Source of the DNA: Aquanectria penicillioides
Taxonomy: Eukaryota > Ascomycota > Sordariomycetes > Hypocreales > Nectriaceae
Direction of reading: 5' to 3'
NCBI GenBank assembly: GCA_003415625.1
Contig: PYIU01000002.1
Coordinates: 124,001 to 188,000, forward strand
Length of the DNA stretch: 64,000 bases
Shown here: positions 22,481-33,871 of the stretch, piece after piece
Numbering within the stretch: position 1 is the stretch's first letter
Layout: every line of letters begins with the position of its first letter
The notes under the pieces: model-generated
What the model saw: the letters and a program-made list of their open reading frames with translations, nothing else
The model's database searches: none
Told to the model about the DNA's origin: nothing
Position numbers and translations under genes: made by a program

Positions 22481-23009
22481 CTAAGACTTATCCCAAGCCA
22501 TGAATCCCTCAATCGGCTCCTTGATCTTGTACGGGATAACAAACGTCTCTGAGTGGGTGTAGTAGGCGTTGCGACAACCATCCCCCTGCTGAAAGTACTT
22601 GCCTCCCCATGGGAAGTCGAGCCGGCCGTCACATCTACCATTGTCTGGCGTGGAGGGGTGGCCGTCAAATTCCTGCCAGAACGAGGCCTCACCGCGGACC
22701 ACTACCCAGGACTGGATCTGGTCGATTTGATTATCGCAGTCGGCCCACTCGTTACCTTTCTTGCTGAAGTAGCGGCACGTGGTGATTCCCTTGATCGGCT
22801 TGTCACCGACATTGATGCAGTAGGGCATGGCACCAGAGCCAGTGTATACGTACTGACAGGTTAGTTTTGCCGCTGTGGTAAGACAAAGTACTCACGTAGT
22901 CAAAGTCACCGTCGGCGTCGTTGCAATGATAGTTGCGGTAGAGGGCAAGCTGCCAGCCCATGACTGAAGGACAGAGGGCGAGAGCGGCTGCGGCAACAGA
23001 GAAGCGCAT
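22481..23009 (-). CDS. Small secreted Cys-containing protein
   Basis: A 161-aa protein from exons 23009-22896 and 22852-22481 (43-nt intron, GTGAGT to GTCAG). The signal peptide MRFSVAAAALALCPSVMG is followed by an aromatic-rich domain (WQLALYRNYHCNDADGD, CRYFSKKGNEWADC, FPWGGKYFQQGDGC). The mature part has six Cys, allowing three disulfides. No membrane helix or GPI signal. I do not recognise the family; length, Cys content and secretion fit a secreted effector or antimicrobial-type protein, which is inference. Its flanking relic and acyltransferase give no functional hint. Confidence 0.8.
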
Positions 23010-24131
23010 TTTGGATATTTTGTGGGAATTGTTTGTGAATGATGTGTTTGTATGCTGGTGCTGAGGTTTGAGCTCTTGGGCTGACAGACCACCGAGCTTT
23101 ATACTTTTCCATGACTTATAATTAGAATCTAATTCTGAAATGGATTGCCTCCCAGTTATTCATCGCGAGACGGACCTGGCTGTGAATTCTGGGCTGTTTG
23201 AGCGAAACGCTGCGGCATGAATCCCACTCAGTTGGTTAAACTGTCATCTAAAGTTCCTGTTGGTCCTCTGTCGGCTGCGGACTGATTGCACTTGGATCAC
23301 GAGATACCATTCTCTAGTGGCAATGTTGTGAGTTGCGTAGAGTGCCCATGATTAGATGAAGGAAGAACCTAAATGCTCAGCCACTTGTACCTGCTTGGGA
23401 CTCCACTGTTTGTTGCCAATACGAAGTCGCAAAGACTAGGTGAAGTGGCGGTGCTGAAACCACGATATGTTGCACGTTGGCCATGCTTATTTCAATACGA
23501 TTGTGTTCCTTCATTGCTAAGCGAGGAGCACAACCAACACAGCATGTGGCGAGCCCCATCGTAAGATATTCCGCGGACCTAGGAACAATAGATACTTCGG
23601 AGGTGCGAATTCTGTCGCAAAGTGCGCTAAGATAATGTTTCATGACGCCATCGGATTGGAATTGATGGAGAGCTCACCAGCGAATAGGCTTCGAGAGCAA
23701 CTCAGCCATAGGGTAGCTTAGATTATAAACGCGATCAGTCTCTTATCAGCTGAATCCGGGTTTCTGCAACACTCGGGAAATTTAAAATACTTTCCTTTGG
23801 TATCATCCTACGATATTTGTCAGACTACCGGTATCTCTGGTCATAGGCCCAGCTTGTTGTTGGCTATGTTTTATTGGACTACGTTCTCTACACACCCTCT
23901 TTTCGCCTAGCGCTGTGTCTACACGGGCGCTTTCTACCCAGCTGAACGACGCCTATCGCGAAATGGTACTCAAAGAGGTAAGGGGGATGACACTCCATTG
24001 TTGCTCAATATTTTCTTCTGTTGGATTCAATTCCACATACGCTCTACTACGAGGTATAAAAGGGTGCCAGCACATCAATAACGCATTTTGTTTTCTTGAA
24101 TTATCAATCGTTTTGTTCCCATCTCTACAAA
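23010..24131. other. Divergent promoter region
   Basis: Separates the secreted protein and the acyltransferase. Short open frames at 23373-23643 and 23915-24202 overlap on both strands and are unsupported. The right end carries the TATA-like element listed separately. Confidence 0.45.
24055..24060 (+). promoter_or_regulatory. TATA box candidate
   Basis: TATAAA within GAGGTATAAAAGGGTGCC, 72 bases before the acyltransferase ATG at 24132 and followed by a T-rich leader ending CTACAAA. Spacing fits a fungal core promoter. Confidence 0.5.
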
Positions 24132-25675
24132 ATGGCTGCAAACGCAAAACGCTCTGTCGAGGAAATTCGCGTCCAACCAACGGGATGGGAATCGAATCCT
24201 GAGACTGACCGATACCCTCTGTCTCCTATGGGCCACATTATGCCCAAGATCTACGTCTTGATATCTGAAGTCTTTCAGCTACCAGATCAATCGGGCTCCG
24301 ATGCCATTGTCAAGAGCATGGTCGCTGGCCTAGAGTATTCGACGTCAAAGTTTCCAATTCTCACGGGCAACCTGGAAATGGACGCAAAGACTGGCCGCAT
24401 GTGGGTCGCAAAGACTAAAGACTCCACCGTGGGCCTTCATGTAAAGTACATGAATGAAGATGAGTTCCCTAGCTACGAGGAATTGGATAAGAAAGATGTA
24501 CGTGCACTGAATTGGTTTGCGCAACTGTTTTCTGACTTGTCTAGTTTCCTGCGAGCCTCCTTGCAGGCAACATGTTGCTCCCTGCATCTGTAACGGCAAA
24601 GCAGCTGCACTCTCCTCTTGGGGACAATAACGAAGAGGGAATCCCTGTGGCTGTATTTCAGCTCAACTTCATCAAGGGTGGCTTCATTCTCGGCGTCGCC
24701 GTGCATCACTCTGTATCCGATGGTCCGGGGTGCGATGGATTCCTGACAACCTGGGCAGAGAATAGCGCGGCGGCGAGCAAGGGAAACCCATTTATTTCCT
24801 TCAATCAGCCGACCATGGCAGACTTCAATGTTGAAAAACCAACGGCTGAGCGATTCGCAGAACTCAAGTCTCGGCTCCACGTGGTGAAGGATGCTGGTGG
24901 CCCCATGGCAGCACCGCCACCCGGTTTCCAGATGCCCAACCTCGTGCAACAAATGTGGCATTTCCCCAAAGCCAAGGTTGAGGAGCTCAAGCTGAAGGCT
25001 TCTCCTCAAGACGGTTGGGTATCAACCTACGACGCCATCATGGGTCTCCTATGGAGCCGCATTACCCGCGCAAAGCTAGACCTAGTCAAGCCGGATCTCG
25101 ACTCGGAAGCCATTCTCCTCCACGCAGTCGATACGAGAAAGGTATGGGACCCACCGAATCCTGAGAGATCTCTCGGCGTCGGCGCCACCGCCGGACGTGG
25201 CGGGCCCATGCCGGTCAAGGAAATTGTCAACATCGACAATTTGTCCAAGCTTGCCACGTCGGTCCGCTTCTCCATCAAGGAGCTGACGTCGGAGCACCTA
25301 ACGAACTTATTGCAGTGGGTTGTTGGCCACGAAGACCAACGGTGGCTCGAGTTCAACGTTAGCTCTTTTCTAGGCATAGACTTGGGGGCTTCCAGCTGGC
25401 ATGGCATGTCGGCCTATGACAAGCATAATTTTGGGTTTGGACTGCCCAAAGCCCTGAGATGGCCGAGTCCGCCATTTGAAGGATTTGTCTTCCTTTACCC
25501 TTCTAGAGAACATGTGAAGGACTCTGGAGCAGATGAAGGCATTGAAGTGTGTGTTTGTCTCGAAGAAAGCTGCCACAGCCGCCTGATGAAGGACGAGGCG
25601 ATGCTAGCGCACGCTGAGCCAAGGGGGTGTGAAGTGTGCTACAAGGGTATCCTGGAGCCTAGTTTCGTCCATTAA
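24132..25675 (+). CDS. BAHD-type acyltransferase (transferase family, PF02458-like)
   Basis: CoA-dependent acyltransferase of 498 aa that would transfer an acyl group to a hydroxyl or amine on a small molecule. Exons are 24132-24497 and 24545-25675 (47-nt intron, GTACGT to GTCTAG). The catalytic HXXXD motif is HHSVSD, where His acts as general base. The C-terminal structural motif, DFGWG in plants, is NFGFG here (in KHNFGFGLPKALRW), a common fungal variant. It resembles fungal trichothecene/hydroxycinnamoyl-type acyltransferases; the substrate cannot be named. No polyketide, terpene or peptide synthase lies nearby, so it is not clearly part of a biosynthetic cluster. Confidence 0.87.
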
Positions 25676-25836
25676 GGAGAATATTTGCAACTTAAATCTT
25701 CAATCTGCTCACGTAACTGGGACTTTCCATCGAGGCTCGAAGATAGAAGTGAATACATCAGGGTTGTAATTATTCAATATCCAGATGCTAGTTTACTAGA
25801 CCGGTGACAGCGTGCATGGCTAAACATTCCCATCCC

Positions 25837-27721
25837 TCAAACATGGACAACGTCTTGCTTGCTCCCATTATCAAACTTTTCCTGGGCCAGCTCGGAATCG
25901 GTCTGTCGATGTTGAAGTACGTTGGGACGAAACGGGTTGTAGGGGACGTCGAAAATGGCATCAATCTCCTCAAGTGCGCGACCCTACGACAATTAGCTTG
26001 GTCAAGAATCGCGTCAAATGACGTACCTTGGTCTCTGGAAGGAAGAAGAATGTAAAGACAAGGGCCAGGAGCGAGATGCTGCCGAACACCCAGCCCACCT
26101 TGAAGTGGAGGTCGCTGATCATATACGGGATCGCAAAGTTGGTGACAAATGCCCAGATGACGTTCCAGGCAGCTCCAAAAGATTGCGTCTTTTCACGAAG
26201 AGCAGCGTTGGGGATCTCGCTGCCGAGCAGGTAAGGGATTGAAGCACCTCCCATCTACGTCATTAGCAGCCACCTTTCCCAGGAATCGGAATGCTTACAC
26301 TGTAGAAGAATGAATAAAGCATGAACGAAGCCACAACCATATTGGTCTCGGTAGCAGACTTGCTCTCCTTTTGCCCAAGACCAGCAAGCACAAACATCCA
26401 CAAGCTTTGCAGCGAGAAACTGATCAACAAACTGCCACGACGTCTGTGATTGTTAGCTGATATCAACGCCAGTGGAGCTTTCTGCTTACCCAAGCATATC
26501 GACCATAAACATGACTGGGATGACAGCAAACAGACTTAGACAGCCGTTGATGACGGGATAAGTAAAGGCTTGAGATGCATAGCCGTTTTCCTTGTAAAAC
26601 TTGGTCTGGTATGTAGACACGAAGGCTTGGCCAGTAGTCTAAACCGTTAGAGGTGCTCTTGGACCAATAACTAAACGCTTACCTGCTGAAAAAAGTAATA
26701 GACCATGACAATCATCGTTCGGCGGATATTGTTGCTGCCGCGAACCATGTCCAACCACGGGGCCTTGTGCACGTGTTCCTGGAGCGACTCCTTGATGGTC
26801 TGGATCTCGGCCTGGCAGTCTTCATCGTCAGGTCGGAGGCGTTGAAGCGCAGTAACGGCCTCTTCTTGTCGGTCCTTTGATAACAGCCATCGGGGAGAGT
26901 CGGGGATGAAAAAGGTAAAGAAGACAATGACTACACACATCAGCATTTGTCGAAGTCAATTTCGCAGGTCTACTCACGGACGGGAAACACAAACTGGACT
27001 CCAGTCACAGTTCTCCAGCCAACAGATGTAGTGCTGGTCGAAAATGCCTTGTTAATGCCTGTGGCAAGGAGACTGCCGGCGTTGAGAAACAGCTGCAGAG
27101 AGACGACGACGAGACCGCGAAACGAAGCGGGCACAATCTCGGTTTGGTAGGTGCTAACTGGTCAGCATGCTTGCAGAGTCAGTCGCGCAGATGAACTCAC
27201 GTTACGTCGACCTCGACCAATCCCACAGAAATATACACAATGATGCGTCCGAGGACGAATTGAACGAATCGTCCAGTTCCAGGGCCATCGTCGGCGGCAG
27301 TCATTTCGACTGGCAATGTCAGACAAGCAACTTCGCACGCACAACACACTTACTAATGACACCGACGACCGAAATGGCAGAGAGAATCATAAACACCGTG
27401 CGGTGACCGTAGCGCTCAATGGCTGGGCCGGCAACGAAGCATCCCACAAACTTTCCGATAAACGGCAGAGACGAGATGAGCGAGGTGTGCAGGGAGTCAA
27501 AGGCATACGCCTTGGTCACGGTGTTGTACGAGCCGAATTGCCGGACGAATCCCTACGCATGTAAGTCTTTGCCAACGGGCTGCATACGGTCTACTCACGG
27601 GGTTGGCGAGGATACCGCCGAAGCTGCCCGTGTCATACCCGAAGAGCATGTCGCCCACGAGGAGACAGAAACACGAGAAGAGAAGCATTGGGGTCAACGA
27701 CCGCGTGGTAAAGGACGCCAT
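25837..27721 (-). CDS. MFS sugar/H+ symporter
   Basis: Plasma-membrane transporter of 507 aa in nine exons (27721-27599, 27552-27354, 27309-27201, 27153-26978, 26930-26683, 26638-26490, 26443-26299, 26254-26027, 25983-25837), all introns 43-47 nt. Sugar-porter signatures are present: GYDTGSFGG in helix 1, ERYGHR, PASFRG after helix 4, PDSPRWLLSKDR at the central loop and PETKGRALEEID after helix 12. The helix-4 signature departs from the norm, reading VTTYQTEIVP where a Pro usually precedes the Tyr. The ATG at 27721 begins MASFTTRSLTP; the frame is open to 27766 without another ATG. It diverges from a sulfatase across a 570-bp promoter with repeated motifs, so co-regulation is likely. The substrate is unknown. 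Confidence 0.9.
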
Positions 27722-28291
27722 GGTGCTGGTGTTTGGAGGCGAGTGGTTCGAGATGCAGACTGGCAAACTGGGATGCGTCGTCTGTCATGTTTATACCGAC
27801 GACCAGCCCCTTGGAAGCGTACGTGCCATGTGGTGTGCATGCAAGTCCCCGCAAACTGGGGTAACGCGGGGAGCTGGGGAGCGAGCTCGCTCGGAGGAGG
27901 TCGCTCGGAGAGACGCGAGTCGGGTGGCCTCGCTCGGAGCAGGATCCCGGCCACGACGAATGCCGCTCCAAGCGACCCGGAGGCGGCCGGTTGATTGGCT
28001 GCTCGCTCGGAACGGACGCCGGCTCCGAGCGAGCCCCGCAACGGCGGAGCCGGTGGGTCCGCAGCCCGGGGTCGGACTTGGCGCCCTGCCCCAAACGGGA
28101 AACATGAATACAGCAGCTTTCGCCTCTAATTGTGCATCATCTCGCTCTCTTCATGCCCCGCGTCCACCATTCCCCAGTTAACAATCTCACATTCATTCAG
28201 CTCGTCAAGCTTTTGCTCTACAGACGCAGGCTCAGGCTCAGACCCAGACTCTCACATCCAATTCACTCAATTCACCCGTCCAGCTCTAGCC
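27722..28291. promoter_or_regulatory. Divergent transporter/sulfatase promoter with repeated CTCGCTCGGA sites
   Basis: The only control region between the two start codons. The decamer CTCGCTCGGA occurs exactly at 27886-27895, 27929-27938 and 28002-28011, with a one-base variant at 27900-27909 and an inverted copy (TCCGAGCGAG) at 28024-28033. Each contains a CGG triplet, the half-site recognised by Zn2Cys6 proteins. The region is far more GC-rich than its surroundings. Near the sulfatase start there is a pyrimidine/CA-rich leader. Binding protein unknown. Confidence 0.6.
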
Positions 28292-30443
28292 ATGGGAAGC
28301 GATCCCAAAGCCTCCAAGAGGCCCAACTTTCTCTTCATCCTCGCCGATGATCTCGCAAGTCTCCCGTGCTGTCCAAACGCTCAATTGGCTAACATTTGCA
28401 GGGCTTCTCCGACATTGGCTGCTATGGCGCCGAGATTCAAACCCCCAACATCGACCGCCTCGCCTCCGAGGGACTTCGCATGCTCAACCACCACGCCGCT
28501 GCTGCCTGCTCACCCACGCGCGCAATGCTTCTGAGCGGTACTGATGCGCATCTTGGTGGCCTGGGCGTGCTAATCGAGTATAAAAACCACGAGGCGGGCG
28601 CCAAGCGGTGGGCTGGTAAGGCGGGTTACGAGGGCTATCTCAACAACGATGTGGCGACTCTGCCCGAGGTGCTGGGAGATAATGGTTATTTCACTGCCAT
28701 GTCCGGCAAGGTAAGTGGCTTCATGCGGCACGCGAGTCGATGCTGATCAACCAGTGGCACCTAGGACTGCGCGCCGCTCAGGGACCGTGGGAGCGCGGCT
28801 TCCAAAAGGCATTTGCCATGCTTCCTGGCTGCTGCAACCATTACGGCTGGGAGCCGGTGCAGGAGAGGTTCCCAGTCGGCGGCCGTCCAGTACACGCCGA
28901 GGAGGGAGTCAAGGTTGACATGTAAGGCATCTACACACGTAATGTGGTTGATCACTGACATGATAGACCTGCCAATAAATCAGAAGATCCCAATGGCTTC
29001 TACTCGACCGATTTCTATACCAACAAACTGATTGAGTACCTGGACGGTCGGATAGATGACGACAAGGCAAAGCCGTTTTTTGCTTTTCTGCCGTATACTG
29101 CTCCTCATTGGCCCCTGCAGTGCTCCAAGGAGAAGCGCGACAAGTAAGTTTTGTTTGTAATTGATGAGCTAGTCTAATAGTCGTAGGTATAAGGGAATGT
29201 ACGACGACGGCCCATATGCTCTGCGCGAACGCCGACTGAAGAAGCTCGTCGAGATGGGCATCATCGACGAGTCTGTCGTTCCTCACAAGGTTGAGACGAC
29301 AACTCAGGGCGTCGGGGAGTGGGAGGGGCTAACACTAGAGGAGAAGAAGCTGTCCAGCAGAGCCATGGAGGCGTACGCAGGCATGGTCGACTCAATTGAC
29401 ACCAATGTCGGCAACATAGTTGACTATCTCAAGAAGACTGGAGAATATGATAATACTTTTATTGTGTTTATGAGCGACAATGGAGCAGAGGGCGCTGCGT
29501 AAGTACTCCATCATAGACCTGTGACCTAGCTAACCACCTGCAGAATGGAGGCCGTTCGTAAGTGACATAGCCCTGCCGATTGTAGATGAGAACTAAAAAT
29601 TGTAGCCGTCATGGGAGACAACATTACACGTGCCATTCACCAGTACTATGACAACTCATACGAAAACATTGGCTCGTGGAACTCTTATACCTGGTATGTA
29701 TTCTTTTCGCCACACGCATACAAGCTAACAGCGATAGGCTCGGTCCTCTATGGGCGCAGGCTTCGACCGCCCCGTCAAGACTGTTCAAGTGCTACCCGTC
29801 CCAAGGCGGCATTCTCGTGCCTTGCGTCGTCAAACCCCCAGCCGACTCCTTCCTCTCGTCAGTTGAGAATGGTTCATTCAACCGCTCCTTTACAACCGTC
29901 ATGGATTTCGTCCCTACCTTTTACGAGCTTGCGGGTGTATCTCTGCCTTCAGGGGGTAACCCGCGCAAGGCTACGTTCCGAGGAAAGGAGGTGCACGGCA
30001 TCCGGGGCAAGTCATGGATGCCATTATTTGGGCGAGGCAAGAAGGTCGAAGACAATGAGATGTGGGCCATCCACTCTTCGTCCGAGCCCATTGGATGGGA
30101 ACTGTTTGCCCGTGGCGCGCTGCGAAAGGGAGACTGGAAGATTGTGCACTTTGACAAGTCTCAAGGAGGAGCCGGAGTGGGAGACGACGGTTGGGAGCTT
30201 TTCAATGTCGTCGAGGATCCAGGAGAGACAAAGGACTTGGCACAGGCCGAGCCTGAGAAGCTCAAGGAGCTGCTGGCGTGCTGGGATGAGTACGTTGTCG
30301 AGTGCGGCATCGTCTGGGGAGAGGGTGCCCTAGCTCCTGGTCTAGGTAAAGACGAGGCACCAGAGCTATGGGAGGATGAAGTTGAGCTACAAAAGGCATG
30401 GATGGGTGCCAGAGGAGGGCAATGTCCTCCCATGTGTGAATAG
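28292..30443 (+). CDS. Sulfatase (arylsulfatase-type)
   Basis: Hydrolyses sulfate esters, releasing sulfate. It is 611 aa in eight exons: 28292-28354, 28402-28710, 28755-28921, 28967-29143, 29187-29498, 29544-29557, 29606-29693 and 29738-30443. Active-site elements are all present: ADDL joined to GFSDIGCYGA (metal-binding Asp pair), ACSPTRAMLLSG (C-S-P-T-R, whose Cys becomes formylglycine), SGKWHLG, PYTAPHWPLQ and SDNGAEG (metal-binding Asp-Asn). The first intron has a GC-AG donor (GCAAGT), and exon 6 is only 14 nt. No signal peptide is seen, so it is probably cytosolic and would act on imported sulfated substrates, which fits its divergent transporter neighbour. A second pair of promoter-like decamers lies 280 bases downstream. 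Confidence 0.93.
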
Positions 30444-31438
30444 TCAGTAGATGTCGATCAAGAGTACATAAATAGAACATGATATCGTACAGCCAATTGC
30501 AGTTAAGCTATAATCCAAACACCGATAGCCTTGCGAGTCCTGACCAACTGGCCTTGGTGTAACAAACATTTCTACTTGGCATCACCACGTGAGCACACAT
30601 GTCATGATAGCATCATGCCAATATTTCCAAATCTTCTCCAACCTCGTGACACTTGGTCCTTGTGACAAACCAGGTTCCGCTAGCGCAGCTAGGGTCTAGA
30701 TCTAGACGCATAGGCGAAGCTACTCCGAGCGAGACGTGTCATGACAGACCTCGCTCGGAACAGCCATCAGTCATCAATATGAAGCGAGCCACTGAACATC
30801 CACATTGCTACAGAGTGCTCGAATACCTAAGCTTACTCCCCGCGGGGCCCGTACTCACTAATCTGTCTAATTTTCCACTGGTCCGCGCGTTTGCGGTCAG
30901 CCGCATCATTGTCATATTCCCCGTACCAAGCGGCTGCAGTTTGCCAAAGCTGGTGGATCACGCTTAGACTGCTTCTCGTTCGAGTTTTGTGCTGGCCGGC
31001 AGATCCCGGAACGAGCGAATCAGGCCCACGGACGATAGCTGGCGAGCATGGCCTTGCGTCGTTCTGTGGGTTGCAAATTCTTGCATTCAATTGCCAAAAG
31101 GGTAATGAGCGTGCCACAGTTGTCCATGTGTATCCTAGGCGGACACGGATCTGCGGCTCGGTGCATTTCCGAGGCGCATTGGCTGATGAATCTATGCAAA
31201 TATTGATTCTAGACCACAACATCTCGCGTTAGTCTTACCGCTGAGCATGAACATTGACGCCAGGACTGTGTTCTTGGACTATGAGCTAGGTGCACAGTGA
31301 CGGCACGACGACAAATCAGCTCCAATCATTACAGCGTGCAAACATTCTCTTCCAAGACACTATGGAGATACTGTCATGATTGTTCCGTCTCGACAGATCC
31401 AAGACTGAGGAGTTGTTACTTGGCAATGATTACTACTG
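30444..31438. other. Convergent intergenic region
   Basis: Holds the 3' flanks of the sulfatase and the tandem-zinc regulator plus the inverted decamer pair at 30724-30759. Open frames at 30653-31232 on both strands are unsupported. Confidence 0.45.
30724..30759. promoter_or_regulatory. Inverted pair of the CTCGCTCGGA decamer
   Basis: TCCGAGCGAG (30724-30733) and CTCGCTCGGA (30750-30759) form an exact inverted repeat with a 16-base spacer. This is the same decamer repeated in the transporter/sulfatase promoter. The arrangement suits a dimeric CGG-binding regulator or a stem-loop. Confidence 0.5.
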
Positions 31439-33871
31439 CTACATACTATGCCCAAATGTTGCGTCAGGCTGTTCCCCTGCAGGGTCATCAAGGAACCAAG
31501 TCCAATCGACTGGGAATGCCTGATGTCCAGGTTCCGTAAGCATCCACGGCTGCCCAAAGTCTTGCGGCGCTCCCAGGTCCAGCGTGCTGGGAACTGCCAG
31601 CGGTTGGGTCCCGGAGGCGCTGACGTCCATGGCGTCGAGTCGGGGCGAGGGCATCGCCGATGGAACCGCCGTCTCGCCATCCACTCTAAACTCGAGCAAC
31701 GCCTCGTCGCGTGTCATGTGTGCAGACCTGGCGCCTCGGCGGATTCTCTCGAGCTTTGCCCAGCGAAAGTCGCGGAAATCGTACTCTGCGTCCTCCTGGC
31801 CCGCAAAGCGGTATTCACTGCGCAGTCAGCGACGGCTGAGATTTGCCTGTCAGAACATACCTTTTAAAGGTGGCAAAGTCACTCTGATTAAGGAGGTGTG
31901 TAAAGTCGCATCGCAAGAGCCGGAGAACTGCCTCAATGTGCTGGCATGGTCAGCTACTTCCTCTATGCCGAGTATCCTCTTACCAGCTGCTTGACCAGCT
32001 CGGAGCGACTGGCAATGTCTCGTATAACGGCCAGCAGATGAGGAATCGCTTCCATCAAGTCTGGGGCTTTTGGATCAACTAGCGGATCGACCTCTGCCAC
32101 TCGCCGTGTCTCGAACAGCAGGACTGCCGGTTAGTACGAGAAATTAATAGGCACAGGGCACCTACTTTCCAGCGCAACATATGCCTGTACACCAATCTGC
32201 GGATCGAAGCTGATGCCAGCCTTGAGCCCCTCTGACACTAACCCAGCAATGGGTCTCGCGTGGGCAATTCTGTTGCGGCGCACCTGAAGCACCAAATCTG
32301 CCTTGGCAGGGTCGCGCTGGTAAACCTGTAGAGCAGCCCGTCCTAGAACTATGAAGAGGTTATGGCGTAGTATGTGCAGTAGAATAAACGTGATCAGGCG
32401 GTCGCGGTGGACAAACATGTTGTCCGTGTCAAAGCGAAACCGCTTCGGCAGCGCGTTGATGACGCTGTTCATGTCGGCCTCGAGAGAGACGAGCTCTGCA
32501 GACAGGACTTCTACCACGTCTTCCCGGTGGGATGCGCGAAAAGCAAAGTGCAACGCTCGTCGCCGCGCAGCCGCCGTTCGCAGCAGGTATGCCGCCATGT
32601 CGAGCTGATGCTCGTCGCCAACGGCGGTGCTAAAGAGAGGTTCGGTGACAACGGCCTCGTTGCTCAGAAAACTTGCCTCGTCGCAAGGCAGCTGTAGACG
32701 ATATGCCTTTTCGTCGACAATGTGGAAGCCGTAGCGGCCCCCGTCGACAATGGTGTCGACGTAAAAGGTAGACCACGCAACGCGGCGGAGGGCCTCACAG
32801 GAGAGCAAGGGTGACAGCCGTAGATTTGATGCCAGGTTTACCTGGTATGTTCGATCAAATGTCTGCAGAGACATCATTTGCATCATCCTGGGTTGTCAGC
32901 AGGGCTTACTCATTAGCAGCAAGGCTCACCTTGTGCAGTTGGCCCCGAGCAGCCAGGCCGACGTAAAGTTGCCACGATTCAAGTCGTAGTGTTGAGCCAG
33001 CAGGAGTGTCTAACAATTAACTCGAGCCCATCTTGTCCGAGAGACACATACCATGAGTTGAACTGCCCCGAATCCTTGGTACATGCATGGCACAACGGCT
33101 CCAATCGCTGCATCCGCCCAGGCATCTGCTCTCGCCAGGTTGTCGGGCGTGACCTCGCCGGCGAACCTTGGATTGTCAGCGAGATCAGTGACCGCGGGGA
33201 TCAAACTTGCCGCATCGCATTTGCAATCATGATGAGCGTCAGCTCCCGGGGTGCTTTTCCCTTGGCGAGAAGGCGGTTAAAGTGTGGCTGGTGGATGAAT
33301 GCAAAGAATCCGAAATCTGTTGGTCAGCGACGTCGGCTGCGGGATGGGGCGGCACATACGATGAATGGATGAAAAGTAGAGCTGGACGAGGTCTTCCAAC
33401 TCTTTTCCCACGGGGAGCTGCCCGAGAACTTGGAGTTGCTCGACTTCAGCCGTCTCGTGGCTCGGAGAGGCGTCGACTGGAGACACCGGTCCCGGCTGAG
33501 CGCTTCTCACGCAGACCACGCCTAGAGAGCGGCACTTTTCGCAGGCATCTCCAAGGTCCCCAACACATTTAAGCTACGAGGTCAGCAATGGCCGAATGCT
33601 CCAGACTCTTGAATACCTTTTTATCCCTGCAAGCGACGCATGCCGTAGCATTGGCTCGCCGCGGCAGCCTTGGCTTCTTCGTGTACTGCCACTCACACGT
33701 CCGCTTGCCCTTGCATTGGTTGCACACGGGCTTGTTCTCGTCGCATTTGACCTAGGCCGTAAGCTAAGAAGTCCCAGGTCCAGCCAGACTCACCCTTCTT
33801 AATCTGCAAGTATTGCATCCAGTTCGGGTTCGATAAATCCGTTTGGCATCCGAAGTGCCGGGAGACTCCAT
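31439..33871 (-). CDS. Transcription factor with two tandem Zn2Cys6 clusters
   Basis: Nuclear regulator of 682 aa in ten exons (33871-33794, 33751-33617, 33573-33360, 33316-33211, 33166-33052, 33009-32930, 32887-32166, 32123-31984, 31940-31861, 31817-31439), introns 42-44 nt. Cluster 1 is C-NT-C-RLRRVK-C-DENKPV-C-NQ-C-KGKRT-C. After about 20 residues, cluster 2 is C-VA-C-RDKKLK-C-VGDLGDA-C-EK-C-RSLGVV-C. Each cluster is split by an intron at the same place, which suggests duplication of an exon pair. A Fungal_trans-type middle domain follows (LVQLYFSSIH, FIHQPHFNRLLAKG, TLIMIANAMRFAGE, LLGANCTRMMQM, LRRVAWSTFYVD). The intron at 33210-33167 has a GC-AG donor (GCAAGT). Its targets are unknown. 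Confidence 0.85.

Noticed and set aside
27603..28181. Large overlapping open frames on both strands at the transporter/sulfatase promoter
   Set aside because: High GC lowers stop frequency there. The translations are Arg/Pro/Ala-rich without motifs, and overlap the first transporter exon and its promoter.
24132..30443. Secondary-metabolite gene cluster
   Set aside because: An acyltransferase, a transporter and regulators are present, but no core synthase (PKS, NRPS, terpene synthase or prenyltransferase) was seen.
33167..33210. Frameshift in the tandem-zinc regulator
   Set aside because: A GC-AG intron (GCAAGT, branch CTGAC, acceptor AAG) restores the frame and the conserved AMRFAGE segment.
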